Part shown: positions 27,687 to 36,451 of the stretch, piece by piece
How the letters are laid out: every line of letters begins with the position of its first letter
Position numbering within the stretch: the stretch's first letter is position 1
Origin: Mesorhizobium sp. SOD10
GTDB lineage: Bacteria; Pseudomonadota; Alphaproteobacteria; Rhizobiales; Rhizobiaceae
Length of the DNA stretch: 64,000 bases
Reading direction: 5' to 3'
NCBI GenBank assembly: GCA_000824805.1
Contig: CCNA01000006.1
Coordinates: 124,001-188,000 of the forward strand
Translations under genes and position numbers: made by a program
Notes under the pieces: model-generated
The model's database searches: none
Seen by the model: the letters and a program-made list of their open reading frames with translations, nothing else
What the model was told of the DNA's origin: nothing

Positions 27687-27830
27687 ATGATGGTTCTGTC
27701 GGATCATCTGGTGGAGCACATCGCCGTCCATGCCGTGTGGCCCCTCACGCGCGCGCTGACACCGAAGGTTCGCGTGGTCATCGACGCGCTTGTCGGGCAT
27801 TTTTCGGCGCCGATTTGGGATGCCGCCTGA
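27687..27830 (+). pseudogene. C-terminal fragment of a LysR-type regulator
   Basis: The frame reads HAVWPLTRALTPKVRVVIDA followed by LVGHFS. It matches the last strand and helix of LysR effector domains (the usual PxxRxLxPKVRxFIDFL pattern). Only about 47 codons remain, and no helix-turn-helix or upstream portion is found, so this is a remnant. Confidence 0.6.
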
Positions 27831-27905
27831 ACACTACGCCTGTCATCTGCCAAAAATACCGGCAGGCTATTTTCGAATGCACTGCAGCAATGCTATTGAC
27901 CGCCG

Positions 27906-29216
27906 ATGCTTTACGTTGAAATCGCCGTCGTTGCCGTCCTCATCTTGGTGAACGGCCTTTTGTCGATGTCGGAGCTTGCCATCGTCTCGTCGCGGCCCGC
28001 CCGCCTCAAGGCGATGATCGACCGCAACGTCAAGGGCGCCGGCCGTGCGCTGGCGCTGGGCTCGAACCCCGGCAAATTCCTGTCATCGGTGCAGATCGGC
28101 ATCACGCTCGTCGGCGTCCTGTCGGGCGCCTTCTCGGGCGCGACGCTCGGCGAAAGGCTGGCGCAATATCTGGCCTCGGCCGGCATCCGCGAAAACATCG
28201 CCGACCCCATCGGCGTCGGCATTGTCGTCGCTTTGATCACCTACGCCTCGCTGATCGTCGGCGAATTGGTGCCGAAGCAGATCGCGCTGCGCGATCCCGA
28301 ACGCGTCGCTGTCCGCGCCGCGCCGGCAATGACCATCCTTGCCACCGTCTCGGCGCCGCTCGTCTTCCTGCTCGACGTTTCCGGCCGCGCCGTGCTGTGG
28401 CTGCTCGGCCAGGCCGGCGAGGCGGAAGAGAAGGTCACCGACGAGGAGATCAAGATGCTCGTTGCCGAGGCCGAGCATCACGGCACCATCGAATCCGACG
28501 AGCGCCGCATGATCGCCGGCGTCATGCGCCTTGGCGACCGCGCTGTGCGTGCCGTGATGACGCCGCGCACCGAGGTCGACTGGCTCAACCTGCAATCCGA
28601 CGAAGCCGCGGCTCGAAAGCTCTTGATGGAAACCCAGCACTCGCGGCTGCCGGTCGGCGACGGCAATGTCGATGCCATGGTCGGCGTCATTCAGACGCGC
28701 GACGTGCTGGCCGCCCTTCTCGCCGGCAGGGTGCTTGATCCGCGCCAGCATGTACGCGCCGCCCCCATTGTGCATGACCAAGCCGACGCGCTCGACGTCC
28801 TGCAGAGGCTCCGCGAGTCCGACGTGCCTATGGCGCTAGTCCATGACGAATACGGCCATTTCGAAGGCATCGTCACGCCGGCCGACATCCTCGAAGCCAT
28901 CACCGGCGTGTTCCGGTCCGACCTCGAGGCCGGCGAGGAGGAGAACGCCGTCAAGCGCGAGGACGGCTCCTGGCTGCTCGCCGGCTATATGCAGGCCGAC
29001 GAGATGGCCGAGGTGCTCGGCATCGACCTGCCGGAGAACCGCGACTACGAGACCGTCGCAGGCTATGTGCTATCGCATCTCCATCATCTGCCGACGACGG
29101 GCGAATGCGTCGACGCGCAAGGCTGGCGTTTCGAGGTTGTCGACCTCGACGGCCGCCGCATCGACAAGCTGATCGCCACCCGCCTGCCCGATGGGCATCG
29201 GCAGGTCGTGCGCTGA
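27906..29216 (+). CDS. Hemolysin-family CNNM/CorC protein (DUF21, CBS, CorC_HlyC)
   Basis: This 436-residue inner-membrane protein has a DUF21 transmembrane domain (about 1-190, several hydrophobic segments including IAVVAVLILVNGLLSMSELA), two CBS domains (about 205-330; VMTPRTEVDWL, LVHDEYGHFEGIVTPADIL) and a C-terminal CorC_HlyC domain (GYVLSHLHHLPTTGE). The family is associated with Mg2+/Co2+ efflux or tolerance; haemolysis is a historical label. The start is ATG. Confidence 0.92.
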   Translation: MLYVEIAVVAVLILVNGLLSMSELAIVSSRPARLKAMIDRNVKGAGRALALGSNPGKFLSSVQIGITLVGVLSGAFSGATLGERLAQYLASAGIRENIADPIGVGIVVALITYASLIVGELVPKQIALRDPERVAVRAAPAMTILATVSAPLVFLLDVSGRAVLWLLGQAGEAEEKVTDEEIKMLVAEAEHHGTIESDERRMIAGVMRLGDRAVRAVMTPRTEVDWLNLQSDEAAARKLLMETQHSRLPVGDGNVDAMVGVIQTRDVLAALLAGRVLDPRQHVRAAPIVHDQADALDVLQRLRESDVPMALVHDEYGHFEGIVTPADILEAITGVFRSDLEAGEEENAVKREDGSWLLAGYMQADEMAEVLGIDLPENRDYETVAGYVLSHLHHLPTTGECVDAQGWRFEVVDLDGRRIDKLIATRLPDGHRQVVR

Positions 29217-29265
29217 GCGGAACTTTGATCGCCTGCTTGCAGTTTCAGGGCATGGGGAAAAATCC

Positions 29266-29442
29266 ATGGCCGAAGACAAGCAAGAACGCGATGCGCGACT
29301 GAAGGCGGAGAAGGAGTTCCGGGTCCGGTTTCTCGTGAAGGAGACCGGCATCACCGAGACCCAGGCTCGCGACCTTGTCGACATGATCGGCATCGATGCC
29401 GGTTCGCTTCTTCGGGAGGCGCGGCTCTTGAAGAAGAAATAG
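29266..29442 (+). CDS. Small DUF3606-like protein
   Basis: This 58-residue charged helical protein (FLVKETGITETQARDLVDMI, then REARLLKKK) resembles DUF3606 proteins, common in rhizobia and of unknown function. It follows the CorC-type gene by 49 bp. Confidence 0.6.
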   Translation: MAEDKQERDARLKAEKEFRVRFLVKETGITETQARDLVDMIGIDAGSLLREARLLKKK

Positions 29443-29570
29443 CGAGGCTGTGAATTGACTCGCAACGGTCACATTTCGAGCATACTATTTGTCCGTCGTC
29501 CGGACCGGACAGAGGCAAACGGACGTCTGAAAGCGGCATTATGCTTTCGCCCTGTCCAGGGAGGCAAGCG

Positions 29571-29765
29571 TTGTCAGCGTACGGCGTGGCGGATCCCGCC
29601 CAGCTCGATATTCTCGCAAAAGCCTTGAACGATTACTGCGCAAGGCGCCATGTTGCCGACAAGGATGAGCGCGAACGGATCGCGGTCAAGGTAATGGCGC
29701 TCGTCGGACAGGGCGTTTCCGACCCTATCCGGCTTTCGGCGGAGCTTGAACGCGGTTCCGCCTGA
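29571..29765 (+). CDS. Small hypothetical protein
   Basis: I recognise no named family. The 64-residue helical protein (ADPAQLDILAKALNDYCARR; VKVMALVGQGVSD) is preceded by GGGAGG at good spacing before a TTG start, which supports expression. An ATG at 29541 would add ten residues but lacks such a site. Confidence 0.6.
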   Translation: MSAYGVADPAQLDILAKALNDYCARRHVADKDERERIAVKVMALVGQGVSDPIRLSAELERGSA

Positions 29766-30086
29766 TTGGCTTCGGCGCGTACGCGGGCTATCGCGTGCGC
29801 GGATTATCGGTTGTCAATGTTAGCCGCTCGGGGCGAAGCTAACGATGTGTTGCCCTGGTCGGCCAAGCCGCGGGGCAAGGTCCGGCCCGCAAAATCCTGT
29901 GTCACCATGATAAGCGGGCCGGACCGCCTGGGTTCCGCTCGCCCCTCCCACCCGCGGCTGCCGTCCTTCCCGGCTGCATGCTCAAGTCAAAAATAAATAT
30001 TTACCCGACTTATATTCGAGCTACTAACGTTGCTTTAAAATAACGGCAAGCAAAATAAGTAATAGACATTAAACCTCGAGACATGA
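29766..30086. other. Intergenic, AT-rich toward its end
   Basis: There is no convincing ORF. From about 29985 base composition drops sharply to AT-rich, unlike the rest of the window, just before the autotransporter stub. This is consistent with acquired DNA or a strong promoter region. Confidence 0.45.
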
Positions 30087-30356
30087 ATGAAGAACCGGCT
30101 TAATCTGTTGACGGTTTGTTTCGGCGTGCGCTGCCCACATCGCATGGCTGGCGGCAGCGGGCATAGGCTTATCAGAGCGAGCGGCGGCACGATTGGGCGC
30201 GTTCGCGGCGGGACGCTGGGGGTCAGTTGCATCGCGCTGGCTTGCCTGCTCTCGGGCACGGCCTCGGCCATGACCTATTTCGTCAGCAGCGAGACGGACC
30301 TGCGTAACGCCATCACCCTGGCCAATGGCGACGGCGATCCCAGCCGGCGACGATAG
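30087..30356 (+). pseudogene. Truncated autotransporter, N-terminal stub
   Basis: The 89 codons contain an extended signal peptide (basic N-region MKNRLNLLTVCF, later LGVSCIALACLLSGTASA) and then MTYFVSSETDLRNAITLANG, the usual opening strand of beta-helical autotransporter passengers. The frame stops at once after DGDPS; no passenger repeats or beta-barrel follow. The rest of the gene has been lost. Confidence 0.6.
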
Positions 30357-30445
30357 GTCGAAAAAGGCAACCAGCGGTCGCTGGTAACCATCCGACATCC
30401 ATAGGAATTTAGTCTTGGATGGGGCGATTCTCGCAGGAGGTCGCG

Positions 30446-30670
30446 GTGGTTCGGCGCAACAAGGCAAAGCAATTATCTGAGTCAGAGCTGGAGCGGTTCA
30501 TCATCGCGGCGGGAGCGCTGCACAGGAGCATCGTGGACCCGCTGATATCGACACAGTGCGATCATTACCGCTCCATGCAGACCTTGCATCAAGCGCTGTT
30601 GAAAGCGGTGAAGGACGTCACTGGGAAGGATGCCGCCTTTATCCGTTGGTTTGGGGCGGGGTCGCAGTAG
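30446..30670 (+). CDS. Small hypothetical protein
   Basis: This is a predicted 74-residue helical protein with no recognised family (KQLSESELERFIIAAGALHR; CDHYRSMQTLHQALLKAV). AGGAGG at 30435-30440 before a GTG at 30446 supports this start; an ATG at 30419 is in frame. The 3' end overlaps, on the other strand, the transporter remnant. Confidence 0.5.
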   Translation: MVRRNKAKQLSESELERFIIAAGALHRSIVDPLISTQCDHYRSMQTLHQALLKAVKDVTGKDAAFIRWFGAGSQ

Positions 30671-30870
30671 ACTGCTTCGCCCGCAGCACTTCCGGTCTGC
30701 TCAATGCGCATACGGCGGCGGCGCCTTCGGCGTCACGTTGCGCGGGAAATGGCACCAGCGCGGTGACAATGACGAAAGCCACCATCATGATCAGGAACGC
30801 GTCGGCACAGGCCATGGCGGAAGTCTCGCGATAGGCAATTTGCCAGAGCTGCTTCAGCGATGCGGCATGG
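30639..30870 (-). pseudogene. C-terminal remnant of a DHA2 (EmrB-type) transporter
   Basis: The minus-strand frame reads SLKQLWQIAYRETSAMACAD, then FLIMMVAFVIVTALVPF and a stop about 30 residues later. This matches the last periplasmic loop and final transmembrane helix of 14-TM DHA2 drug exporters. The preceding 400 or so residues are missing; upstream DNA leads to an unrelated gene. Confidence 0.6.
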
Positions 30871-30932
30871 CCTCGTGGACGGCGCCGTTGCTGCCGTCAA
30901 AGGCGAAAGGCACTCGGTGCCTGCTGGCTTGG

Positions 30933-31298
30933 CTATTCCTTGATGAAGGTGTCAAGACTGGTGCCGAAGGCACGCCAAGTTCCTACCTGCTTGCGGGAAG
31001 CGGTTTCGCCTTCCTTCCCGGTGATAGTGCTGCCCGCCACGGTCAGCCACATCGTCTCCAGTTTGCCGTCCCGCAATATGCCGGTGTAGCTCACTGCGGC
31101 GGGCCCGGCCGTGCCCTCGCCGGCGGCTGTGACTCCAATCACGTCGCCATGCGCGATGCCGAATATCGGCACGGTCTGTCCATAGAAGCTGCTGTCTTCG
31201 AGTGCCGTGCGAAACGTGCCTTCTATCCGGCCGCCGTCCTCGCCGGTTATGTCGAGGACGGACCCATACTGATTACGCCATCTGCCAAGCCAAGGCAT
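30933..31298 (-). CDS. Avidin/streptavidin-family protein, no signal peptide
   Basis: This 121-residue protein aligns by eye with streptavidin along its length: GRWRNQYGSVLDIT (streptavidin GTWYNQLGSTFIVT), GTFRTALE (GTYESAVG), SYTG (TWSG), LETMWLTVAG (INTQWLLTSG) and TWRAFGTSLDTF (AWKSTLVGHDTF). Biotin-contact equivalents kept are Asn23, Ser27, Trp108, Trp120 and Asp128; Tyr43 is Phe, Trp92 is Tyr, and the Trp79, Ser88 and Thr90 positions are changed. There is no signal peptide, unlike secreted avidins, so it should be cytosolic. GGAGGAGCGGA precedes the ATG. Biotin binding is uncertain. Confidence 0.75.
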   Translation of the reverse strand: MPWLGRWRNQYGSVLDITGEDGGRIEGTFRTALEDSSFYGQTVPIFGIAHGDVIGVTAAGEGTAGPAAVSYTGILRDGKLETMWLTVAGSTITGKEGETASRKQVGTWRAFGTSLDTFIKE

Positions 31299-31434
31299 TC
31301 CGCTCCTCCACGACTATACGTCTTCGTCTTCGGCGGATTGGGGTCTGCATCTAACGCGCCGTTCTGGGCGGTCAAGCCACCGCCAAAACGTGGTCGGGAC
31401 CAAGCAAGGCAGCCAGCTTTGGTTCCGCAAATTG

Positions 31435-31463
31435 AAAGGGGCGGCGCTGGCGCCGCCCCTTTC
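31435..31463 (-). terminator. GC-rich hairpin after the FMN reductase gene
   Basis: The self-complementary AAAGGGGCGGCGC / GCGCCGCCCCTTT lies 30 bp downstream of the reductase stop on the minus strand; the T-run is short. Confidence 0.55.
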
Positions 31464-31492
31464 CCCCTGGGAGGATAAACTCTATTGACCGT

Positions 31493-32098
31493 TCAAGCGG
31501 CCTGCGCTTCGCCGGCGATCGCGTCGGCGGCACGGGCGGCCTTCAGCACTTTCGCCCACCAGGCGACGTCGTTGATCAGCGCCGCGGCAGCCTGGTTCAG
31601 ATGCTCGATGTCCTCGAGCTTCTTCTCGCCCTGGCGAACCGCGAGGAAATCGCCCCAGGCGATATGCACGGCCGACTTGACCGGCGCCATCTGCAGCTCG
31701 ACGGCGATCAGGCGGAGCTGCTCGACCGCGCGCGCGCCGCCGACCGAGCCATAGCCGACAAAGCCGGCCGGCTTCTTGTTCCATTCATTGGCGGCGTAAT
31801 CGATGGCGTTCTTCAGGACACCAGTCGGCGCGTGATTGTATTCGGCGGCGGTGAAGATGAAGCCGTCGAACTCGGCGACCTTCTTCTGCCAGCGCTGCGC
31901 CACTTCGTTCTGCGACGGCGCCCAGGCGGAGGACGCGACTTCGTCGAAGAAGGGCAGCGGCCAGTCGCGCAGATCGACAATCTCGACGTCGATATCGGCA
32001 CGGGTCTTGGCGATCTTGGCGATCCACTGCGTCGGCACGTCGGCGAAGCGGGCGGCGCGCGTCGAACCGACGACAATGGCAATTTTGGGCTTGGACAT
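31493..32098 (-). CDS. NADPH-dependent FMN reductase
   Basis: This 201-residue flavodoxin-fold reductase has IAIVVGSTRAARFADVPTQW (FMN phosphate loop) and FTAAEYNHAPTGVLKNAIDY, the family hallmark. It probably reduces quinones, azo compounds or metal ions using NAD(P)H. GCAAGGAGAG precedes the ATG at 32098. It is divergent from an HxlR regulator, an arrangement seen for quinone- and electrophile-inducible reductases. Confidence 0.9.
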   Translation of the reverse strand: MSKPKIAIVVGSTRAARFADVPTQWIAKIAKTRADIDVEIVDLRDWPLPFFDEVASSAWAPSQNEVAQRWQKKVAEFDGFIFTAAEYNHAPTGVLKNAIDYAANEWNKKPAGFVGYGSVGGARAVEQLRLIAVELQMAPVKSAVHIAWGDFLAVRQGEKKLEDIEHLNQAAAALINDVAWWAKVLKAARAADAIAGEAQAA

Positions 32099-32124
32099 AA
32101 GGGGCTCTCCTTGCGGGAATTTCT

Positions 32125-32141
32125 GGTATCGTTTGGATACC
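32125..32141. promoter_or_regulatory. Candidate HxlR operator
   Basis: A perfect inverted repeat, GGTATC-N5-GATACC, lies in the 90-bp space between the divergent reductase and hxlR genes; an additional half-site, TGATAC, lies at 32153-32158. Repression of both promoters by the HxlR protein is inferred. Confidence 0.6.
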
Positions 32142-32188
32142 GGCGCTATATGTGATACTGACAAATCGGCGCGCAAGGAGGCACATTT

Positions 32189-32557
32189 TTGTTACTGAGG
32201 CACCCGCATATCACCGAGGACTGCCGAGCTGTGTCGGAAATCCTGCAGCGGGTCGGCGACAAATGGACCGTGCTCGTGGTCGGCAAGCTGGGTGACGGTG
32301 CGATGCGCTTCAACGAATTGCGCGCCGCCGTCGGCGGCATTTCGCAGAAGATGCTGACCACCACCTTGCGCGGACTGGAGCGCGACGGCTTCGTCACGCG
32401 TAAGGTGTTTCCGACCATTCCGCCACGTGTCGATTACGAGCTGACCGAGCTCGGCCACGAGCTGCTCGTGCCGGTCGGCGCGCTCGGCGAATGGGCCCGC
32501 AAGAACACCAATCGGGTCCGTGAGGCGCGCGCGAAATTCGACAGCCGGCAGACCTGA
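32189..32557 (+). CDS. HxlR-family transcriptional regulator
   Basis: This 122-residue winged helix regulator has ILQRVGDKWTVLVVGKLGDG, RFNELRAAVGGISQKMLTTT and the wing PPRVDYELTELGHELL. The N-terminal Cys in TEDCRAVSEIL occupies the position used for redox or electrophile sensing in some family members. The TTG start has a perfect AAGGAGG at 7-bp spacing. Confidence 0.9.
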   Translation: MLLRHPHITEDCRAVSEILQRVGDKWTVLVVGKLGDGAMRFNELRAAVGGISQKMLTTTLRGLERDGFVTRKVFPTIPPRVDYELTELGHELLVPVGALGEWARKNTNRVREARAKFDSRQT

Positions 32558-33042
32558 AACCCTTATAGTTCAAAGGTTTCTGAACCATTGGATAAACCCT
32601 GCGGCCCGGCGCCGGGCCCGTGGTACCTTCCGGCTTTGACCGGATCCGCCACCGCCCGCAGCCAGCCTCGCTGGGGTGTCCGCGCAACCGTCTCCACAAG
32701 GATGACTGTCTTTAGCCGGCCACCGATCAGGCGCTTGGGATGGTACTGCCGCAGCACGTCGTCGAGCAGTTCTCCGGCTGCGAGGCCTTCTTGTCGATCG
32801 CCTTCGGGCCCCTCATACAGGCGATGCGTGGAAGGTCTTTGCTGACCTCCGTATAGGCCGTTATGCCGAGCAGGCAGACCAGAGCAATAAGGGCTGCCAG
32901 AGCCAGCCGTTCAGCATGTGTTGACGCATTGTTTCTCCTCGCGCCCTCAAACTGAGGCGCGAAGGCAACCATTGGATGTTGCGAAGCGCATCTTCCGCGC
33001 GGGTGTTGTTACAAAACGGCAGCTTGGGAGAATCGGAGCCCG
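32558..33042. other. Intergenic 0.5 kb; possible degraded small membrane protein
   Basis: On the minus strand GAGGAGAAACA precedes an ATG near 32930 that opens only 22 codons. A neighbouring frame continues with a hydrophobic helix (LALAALIALVCLLGITAYTE) and then a Cys-rich tail (ENCSTTCCGS), so a single-base change could have split a small membrane protein. No family is recognised. Confidence 0.35.
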
Positions 33043-33438
33043 TCAGCTGTCTGCCGGAACCGGCTTCGGCTTGCCTTCGCCGTCGAGCGCCACCATGACG
33101 AAATCGGCATGGGTGACCTTTTCCATCAGGTCGGAAAGATAGCGCTGCGCCCAGGCCTCGACCTTGAGCACCATCGAGGTGCGGCCAACGCGCTCGACAT
33201 GGGTGTAGATGCAGAGCGTGTCGCCGATCTTCATCGGCTTGGCGAAAGACATCTCCTTCACAGCCGCCGTCACGACGCGGCCCTTGGCGCGCTCGGCCGC
33301 GCGGATGCCGCAGGCAAGGTCCATCTGCGCCATCACCCAGCCGCCGAAGATATCGCCGGCGGCATTGGCGTCGGACGGCATGGCGAGCGTCCTCAAAGTG
33401 AGATCGCCGAGCGGCTTTCCGTCCGCGTAGTGCACCAT
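33043..33438 (-). CDS. Acyl-CoA thioesterase (hotdog fold, YciA-like)
   Basis: This 131-residue cytosolic thioesterase has TLRTLAMPSDANAAGDIFGGWVMAQMD, which contains the catalytic Asp of the YciA/ACOT group, and RVVTAAVKEMSFAKPMKIGD. It hydrolyses short- to medium-chain acyl-CoA in characterised relatives. The ATG at 33438 gives the family's usual start. It is divergent from the GMC oxidoreductase operon. Confidence 0.88.
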   Translation of the reverse strand: MVHYADGKPLGDLTLRTLAMPSDANAAGDIFGGWVMAQMDLACGIRAAERAKGRVVTAAVKEMSFAKPMKIGDTLCIYTHVERVGRTSMVLKVEAWAQRYLSDLMEKVTHADFVMVALDGEGKPKPVPADS

Positions 33439-33626
33439 GGAGAAGTCCTTCAGCCGCTGTTCTCCTGAACCCGTACCAATGCGGTTGCGATGTCGCAAGC
33501 TCTGCTGATAGCGAAACCAAGCGCGCGGCGCGGTCGCTTTTTTCACAAGCCATGCCGGAAGCCACGGCGACGCCGCTAGCCGGCAATGTCTAGGGTAAGC
33601 CCACATTGCGGAGCCGCCCTTCCACC

Positions 33627-35243
33627 ATGCAGACTTATGATTTCATTATCGTCGGCTCGGGTTCGGCCGGTTCGGTCGTTGCCGACAAACTGTCGGCTTC
33701 GGGCCGCTTCTCGGTGCTGGTGCTGGAGGCCGGCGGAACCGACCGGCGCTTCTACGTCCAGATGCCGCTCGGCTATGGCAAGACCTTCTTCGACCCGGCC
33801 GTCAACTGGAACTACAAGACCGAGCCCGATCCTGGCCTCGCGGGCAATGCCGACCACTGGCCGCGCGGCAAGCTGCTCGGCGGCTCCAGCTCTATCAACG
33901 CCATGGTCTTCATTCGCGGCGCGCGCGAGGATTTCGATGCCTGGGCCGCCGCCGGCAATCCCGGCTGGGCCTATGACGATCTTCTGCCCTCCTTCAAGGC
34001 GATGGAGGACAATGCGGCCGGCGCCGACCAATGGCGCGGCGTCGGCGGCCCCTTGCATATCACCGACTGTTCGCGCGCCGTGCACCCGCTGACCAAGCGC
34101 TATCTCGCCGCTGCCCAGCAAGCCGGCCTGCCGCTCAACCCGGACTTCAACGGCGCTTCCCAGGAAGGCGTCGGCGTCTACCAGATCACGACCAAGAACG
34201 GCCGCCGCATGTCCGCCGCCCGTGCCTTCCTGAGGCCGGCGATGAAGCGCGGCAACGTCCGCGTCGAAACCGACGCGCTGGCGACGAAAATTCTGTTCGA
34301 GGGCAAGCGCGCGGTCGGCGTCGAGTATGAGCAGAACGGCGAGAAGAAGACGGCACGCGCCGGCCGCGAGGTGATCCTGTCGGGCGGCTCGATCAACTCG
34401 CCGCAGCTGCTGCAGCTCTCCGGCGTCGGCCCCGCCGCGCTGCTGACTGGCCTCGGCATCCCGGTCGTCCACGTCAACGACAATGTCGGCGCCAATCTGC
34501 AGGACCATGTCGGCATCAACTATACGTTCAAGGGCAAGCTGCCGACGCTGAACCAGATCCTGCGGCCCTGGTGGGGCAAGCTTCTGGTCGGCATGCAGTA
34601 CATCCTCTTGCGCTCCGGACCGCTGTCGCTGTCGATGAACAATGCCGGCGGCTTCTTCCGCACCGACCCGTCGATGGCGCGGCCGAACATGCAGCTTTAT
34701 TTCCAGGCCTTCTCGACCGTCATCCCGAAGAGCGGCGAGCGCCCGATCCTGACGCCCGACCCCTGGCCGGGCTTCTCCATCGGCCTGTCCAACTGCCGGC
34801 CCTCGAGCCGCGGCGAGATCATGATCCGCTCCAGCAATCCGCGCGACTATCCGAGGATCACGGCCAACGCCTATTCGACCAATGCCGATGTCGACGAGAT
34901 GCTGGCGGCGGTGAAGTTCGTGCGCAGGATCGCCGCGATGCCGGCCATGGCCGAGATCATCGAGGAAGAAGTGCTGCCCGGCCCGTCGATCCAGTCGGAC
35001 GCCGACCTCATCCAGGACTTCAGGAAGCGCTCCGGCACCGTCTACCATCCCGTCTCGACCTGCCGCATGGGGCCTGACGCGTCGCGCGCCGTGGTCGATC
35101 CGCGGCTTAAGGTGCACGGGCTGGACGCCTTGCGCGTCATCGACGCTTCGATTTTCCCCGACAACATCACGGGCAACACCAACGCCGCCTCGATCCTGAC
35201 CGGATGGAAAGGCGCCGACCTGGTTCTGGAGGATCAGAAATGA
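33627..35243 (+). CDS. GMC-family oxidoreductase (choline-dehydrogenase-like)
   Basis: This 538-residue FAD enzyme has the dinucleotide motif FIIVGSGSAGSVVADKL, signature 1 HWPRGKLLGGSSSINAMVF, signature 2 GGSINSPQLLQLSGVG and the C-terminal catalytic His in VYHPVSTCRMG with the partner Asn in GNTNAASI. It probably oxidises an alcohol or polyol. It is first of three genes overlapping by 4 bp, so its product likely feeds the enolase-superfamily enzyme next to it. Confidence 0.92.
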   Translation: MQTYDFIIVGSGSAGSVVADKLSASGRFSVLVLEAGGTDRRFYVQMPLGYGKTFFDPAVNWNYKTEPDPGLAGNADHWPRGKLLGGSSSINAMVFIRGAREDFDAWAAAGNPGWAYDDLLPSFKAMEDNAAGADQWRGVGGPLHITDCSRAVHPLTKRYLAAAQQAGLPLNPDFNGASQEGVGVYQITTKNGRRMSAARAFLRPAMKRGNVRVETDALATKILFEGKRAVGVEYEQNGEKKTARAGREVILSGGSINSPQLLQLSGVGPAALLTGLGIPVVHVNDNVGANLQDHVGINYTFKGKLPTLNQILRPWWGKLLVGMQYILLRSGPLSLSMNNAGGFFRTDPSMARPNMQLYFQAFSTVIPKSGERPILTPDPWPGFSIGLSNCRPSSRGEIMIRSSNPRDYPRITANAYSTNADVDEMLAAVKFVRRIAAMPAMAEIIEEEVLPGPSIQSDADLIQDFRKRSGTVYHPVSTCRMGPDASRAVVDPRLKVHGLDALRVIDASIFPDNITGNTNAASILTGWKGADLVLEDQK

Positions 35244-36451
35244 AAATCACCGACGTCAAGACCTGGGTTGTCGGCAACCCGCCGCCCGGCATCGGCGGCA
35301 AATATTTCATCTTCGTCAAGCTCACCACCGATGGCGGCGTGGTCGGCTATGGCGAGGCCTACAACGCCACCTTCTCGGCACATGTCACGGCCAAGATGAT
35401 AGAGGACATGGCCGAGCGCTATCTCGTCGGCCGCGATCCGCACGACATCGAGAACCTGTTCCGGCGTATCTACTCCTCCGGCTTCACCCAGCGCCCCGAC
35501 GTTTCCGGCATGGGCTGCTTCTCGGCGCTCGAAATGGCCTGCTGGGACATCATCGGCAAGGAAGCCGGCAAGCCTGTCTACAAGCTGCTGGGCGGCCAGG
35601 TGCATGAGACGCTGCGCTCCTACACCTATCTCTATCCGCACGCCGGCAGCGTCCATTCGGAAGATGCGCGCGGCCAGAATGTCTATAACGACCCCGATAT
35701 GGCCGCCGCCTGCGCGCTCGAATATGTCGAGCAGGGCTTCAACGCCGTGAAGCTCGACCCGGCCGGCCCCTACACCGCCTATGACGGCCACCAGCCGCGC
35801 TTGATCGACATCGACCTCTCGGTGCGCATGATCAAGGCGATCCGCGAGGCAGTAGGAACGCGCGCCGACATCCTGTTCGGCACGCATGGCCAGTTCACCG
35901 CATCCGGCGCGCTGCGCATGGCGCGCGCCATCGAGCCTTACGATCCGCTCTGGTTCGAGGAACCGGTGCCGCCGGATATGCCCGAGGTGATGGCGCAGGT
36001 CGCCCGCGGCACCTCCATTCCCGTCGCCACCGGCGAGCGGCTGACCACCAAGTCCGAATTCGCCCGCGTCATCGAGAATCGCGCCGCGACCATCCTACAG
36101 CCGGATCTCGGCCGCTCCGGCGGCATCCTGGAGACCAAGAAGATTGCCGCCATGGCCGAGGCCTACCACATCCAGGTGGCGCCCCATTGCTATTGCGGCC
36201 CGATCGTCGGCGCCGCCAACATCCAGCTCGCGGTGACGCTGCCCAATTTCCTGATCCTGGAATCGCTGAAGCAGTGGGATGGCTTTCACGCCACGCTGCT
36301 CAAGAAGAAGATCGAATGGCAGGACGGCAACGTCATCCCCTCGAAGGAGCCGGGCCTCGGCGTCGAGCTCAATGAGGACGTCTGCGACGCACATCCCTAT
36401 AGTGGCAAGGACCTGCATCTGCAGATGATGCAGACGCCGCTGATGCCGTGA
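35240..36451 (+). CDS. Mandelate racemase/muconate lactonizing enzyme superfamily protein
   Basis: This 403-residue enolase-superfamily enzyme has an N-terminal capping domain, the KxD-type FNAVKLDPAGPY, metal ligands WFEEP and VATGERL, and the C-terminal APHCYCGP with the general-base His. The usual first ligand Asp on strand 3 is not evident; the segment reads LFGTHGQFT. It most resembles acid-sugar dehydratases of this group. It starts with an ATG overlapping the GMC stop. Confidence 0.85.
   Translation: MKITDVKTWVVGNPPPGIGGKYFIFVKLTTDGGVVGYGEAYNATFSAHVTAKMIEDMAERYLVGRDPHDIENLFRRIYSSGFTQRPDVSGMGCFSALEMACWDIIGKEAGKPVYKLLGGQVHETLRSYTYLYPHAGSVHSEDARGQNVYNDPDMAAACALEYVEQGFNAVKLDPAGPYTAYDGHQPRLIDIDLSVRMIKAIREAVGTRADILFGTHGQFTASGALRMARAIEPYDPLWFEEPVPPDMPEVMAQVARGTSIPVATGERLTTKSEFARVIENRAATILQPDLGRSGGILETKKIAAMAEAYHIQVAPHCYCGPIVGAANIQLAVTLPNFLILESLKQWDGFHATLLKKKIEWQDGNVIPSKEPGLGVELNEDVCDAHPYSGKDLHLQMMQTPLMP

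Noticed and set aside
29776..29996. Plus-strand ORF of about 75 codons
   Set aside because: It has no ribosome binding site and no family, and its composition is not protein-like.
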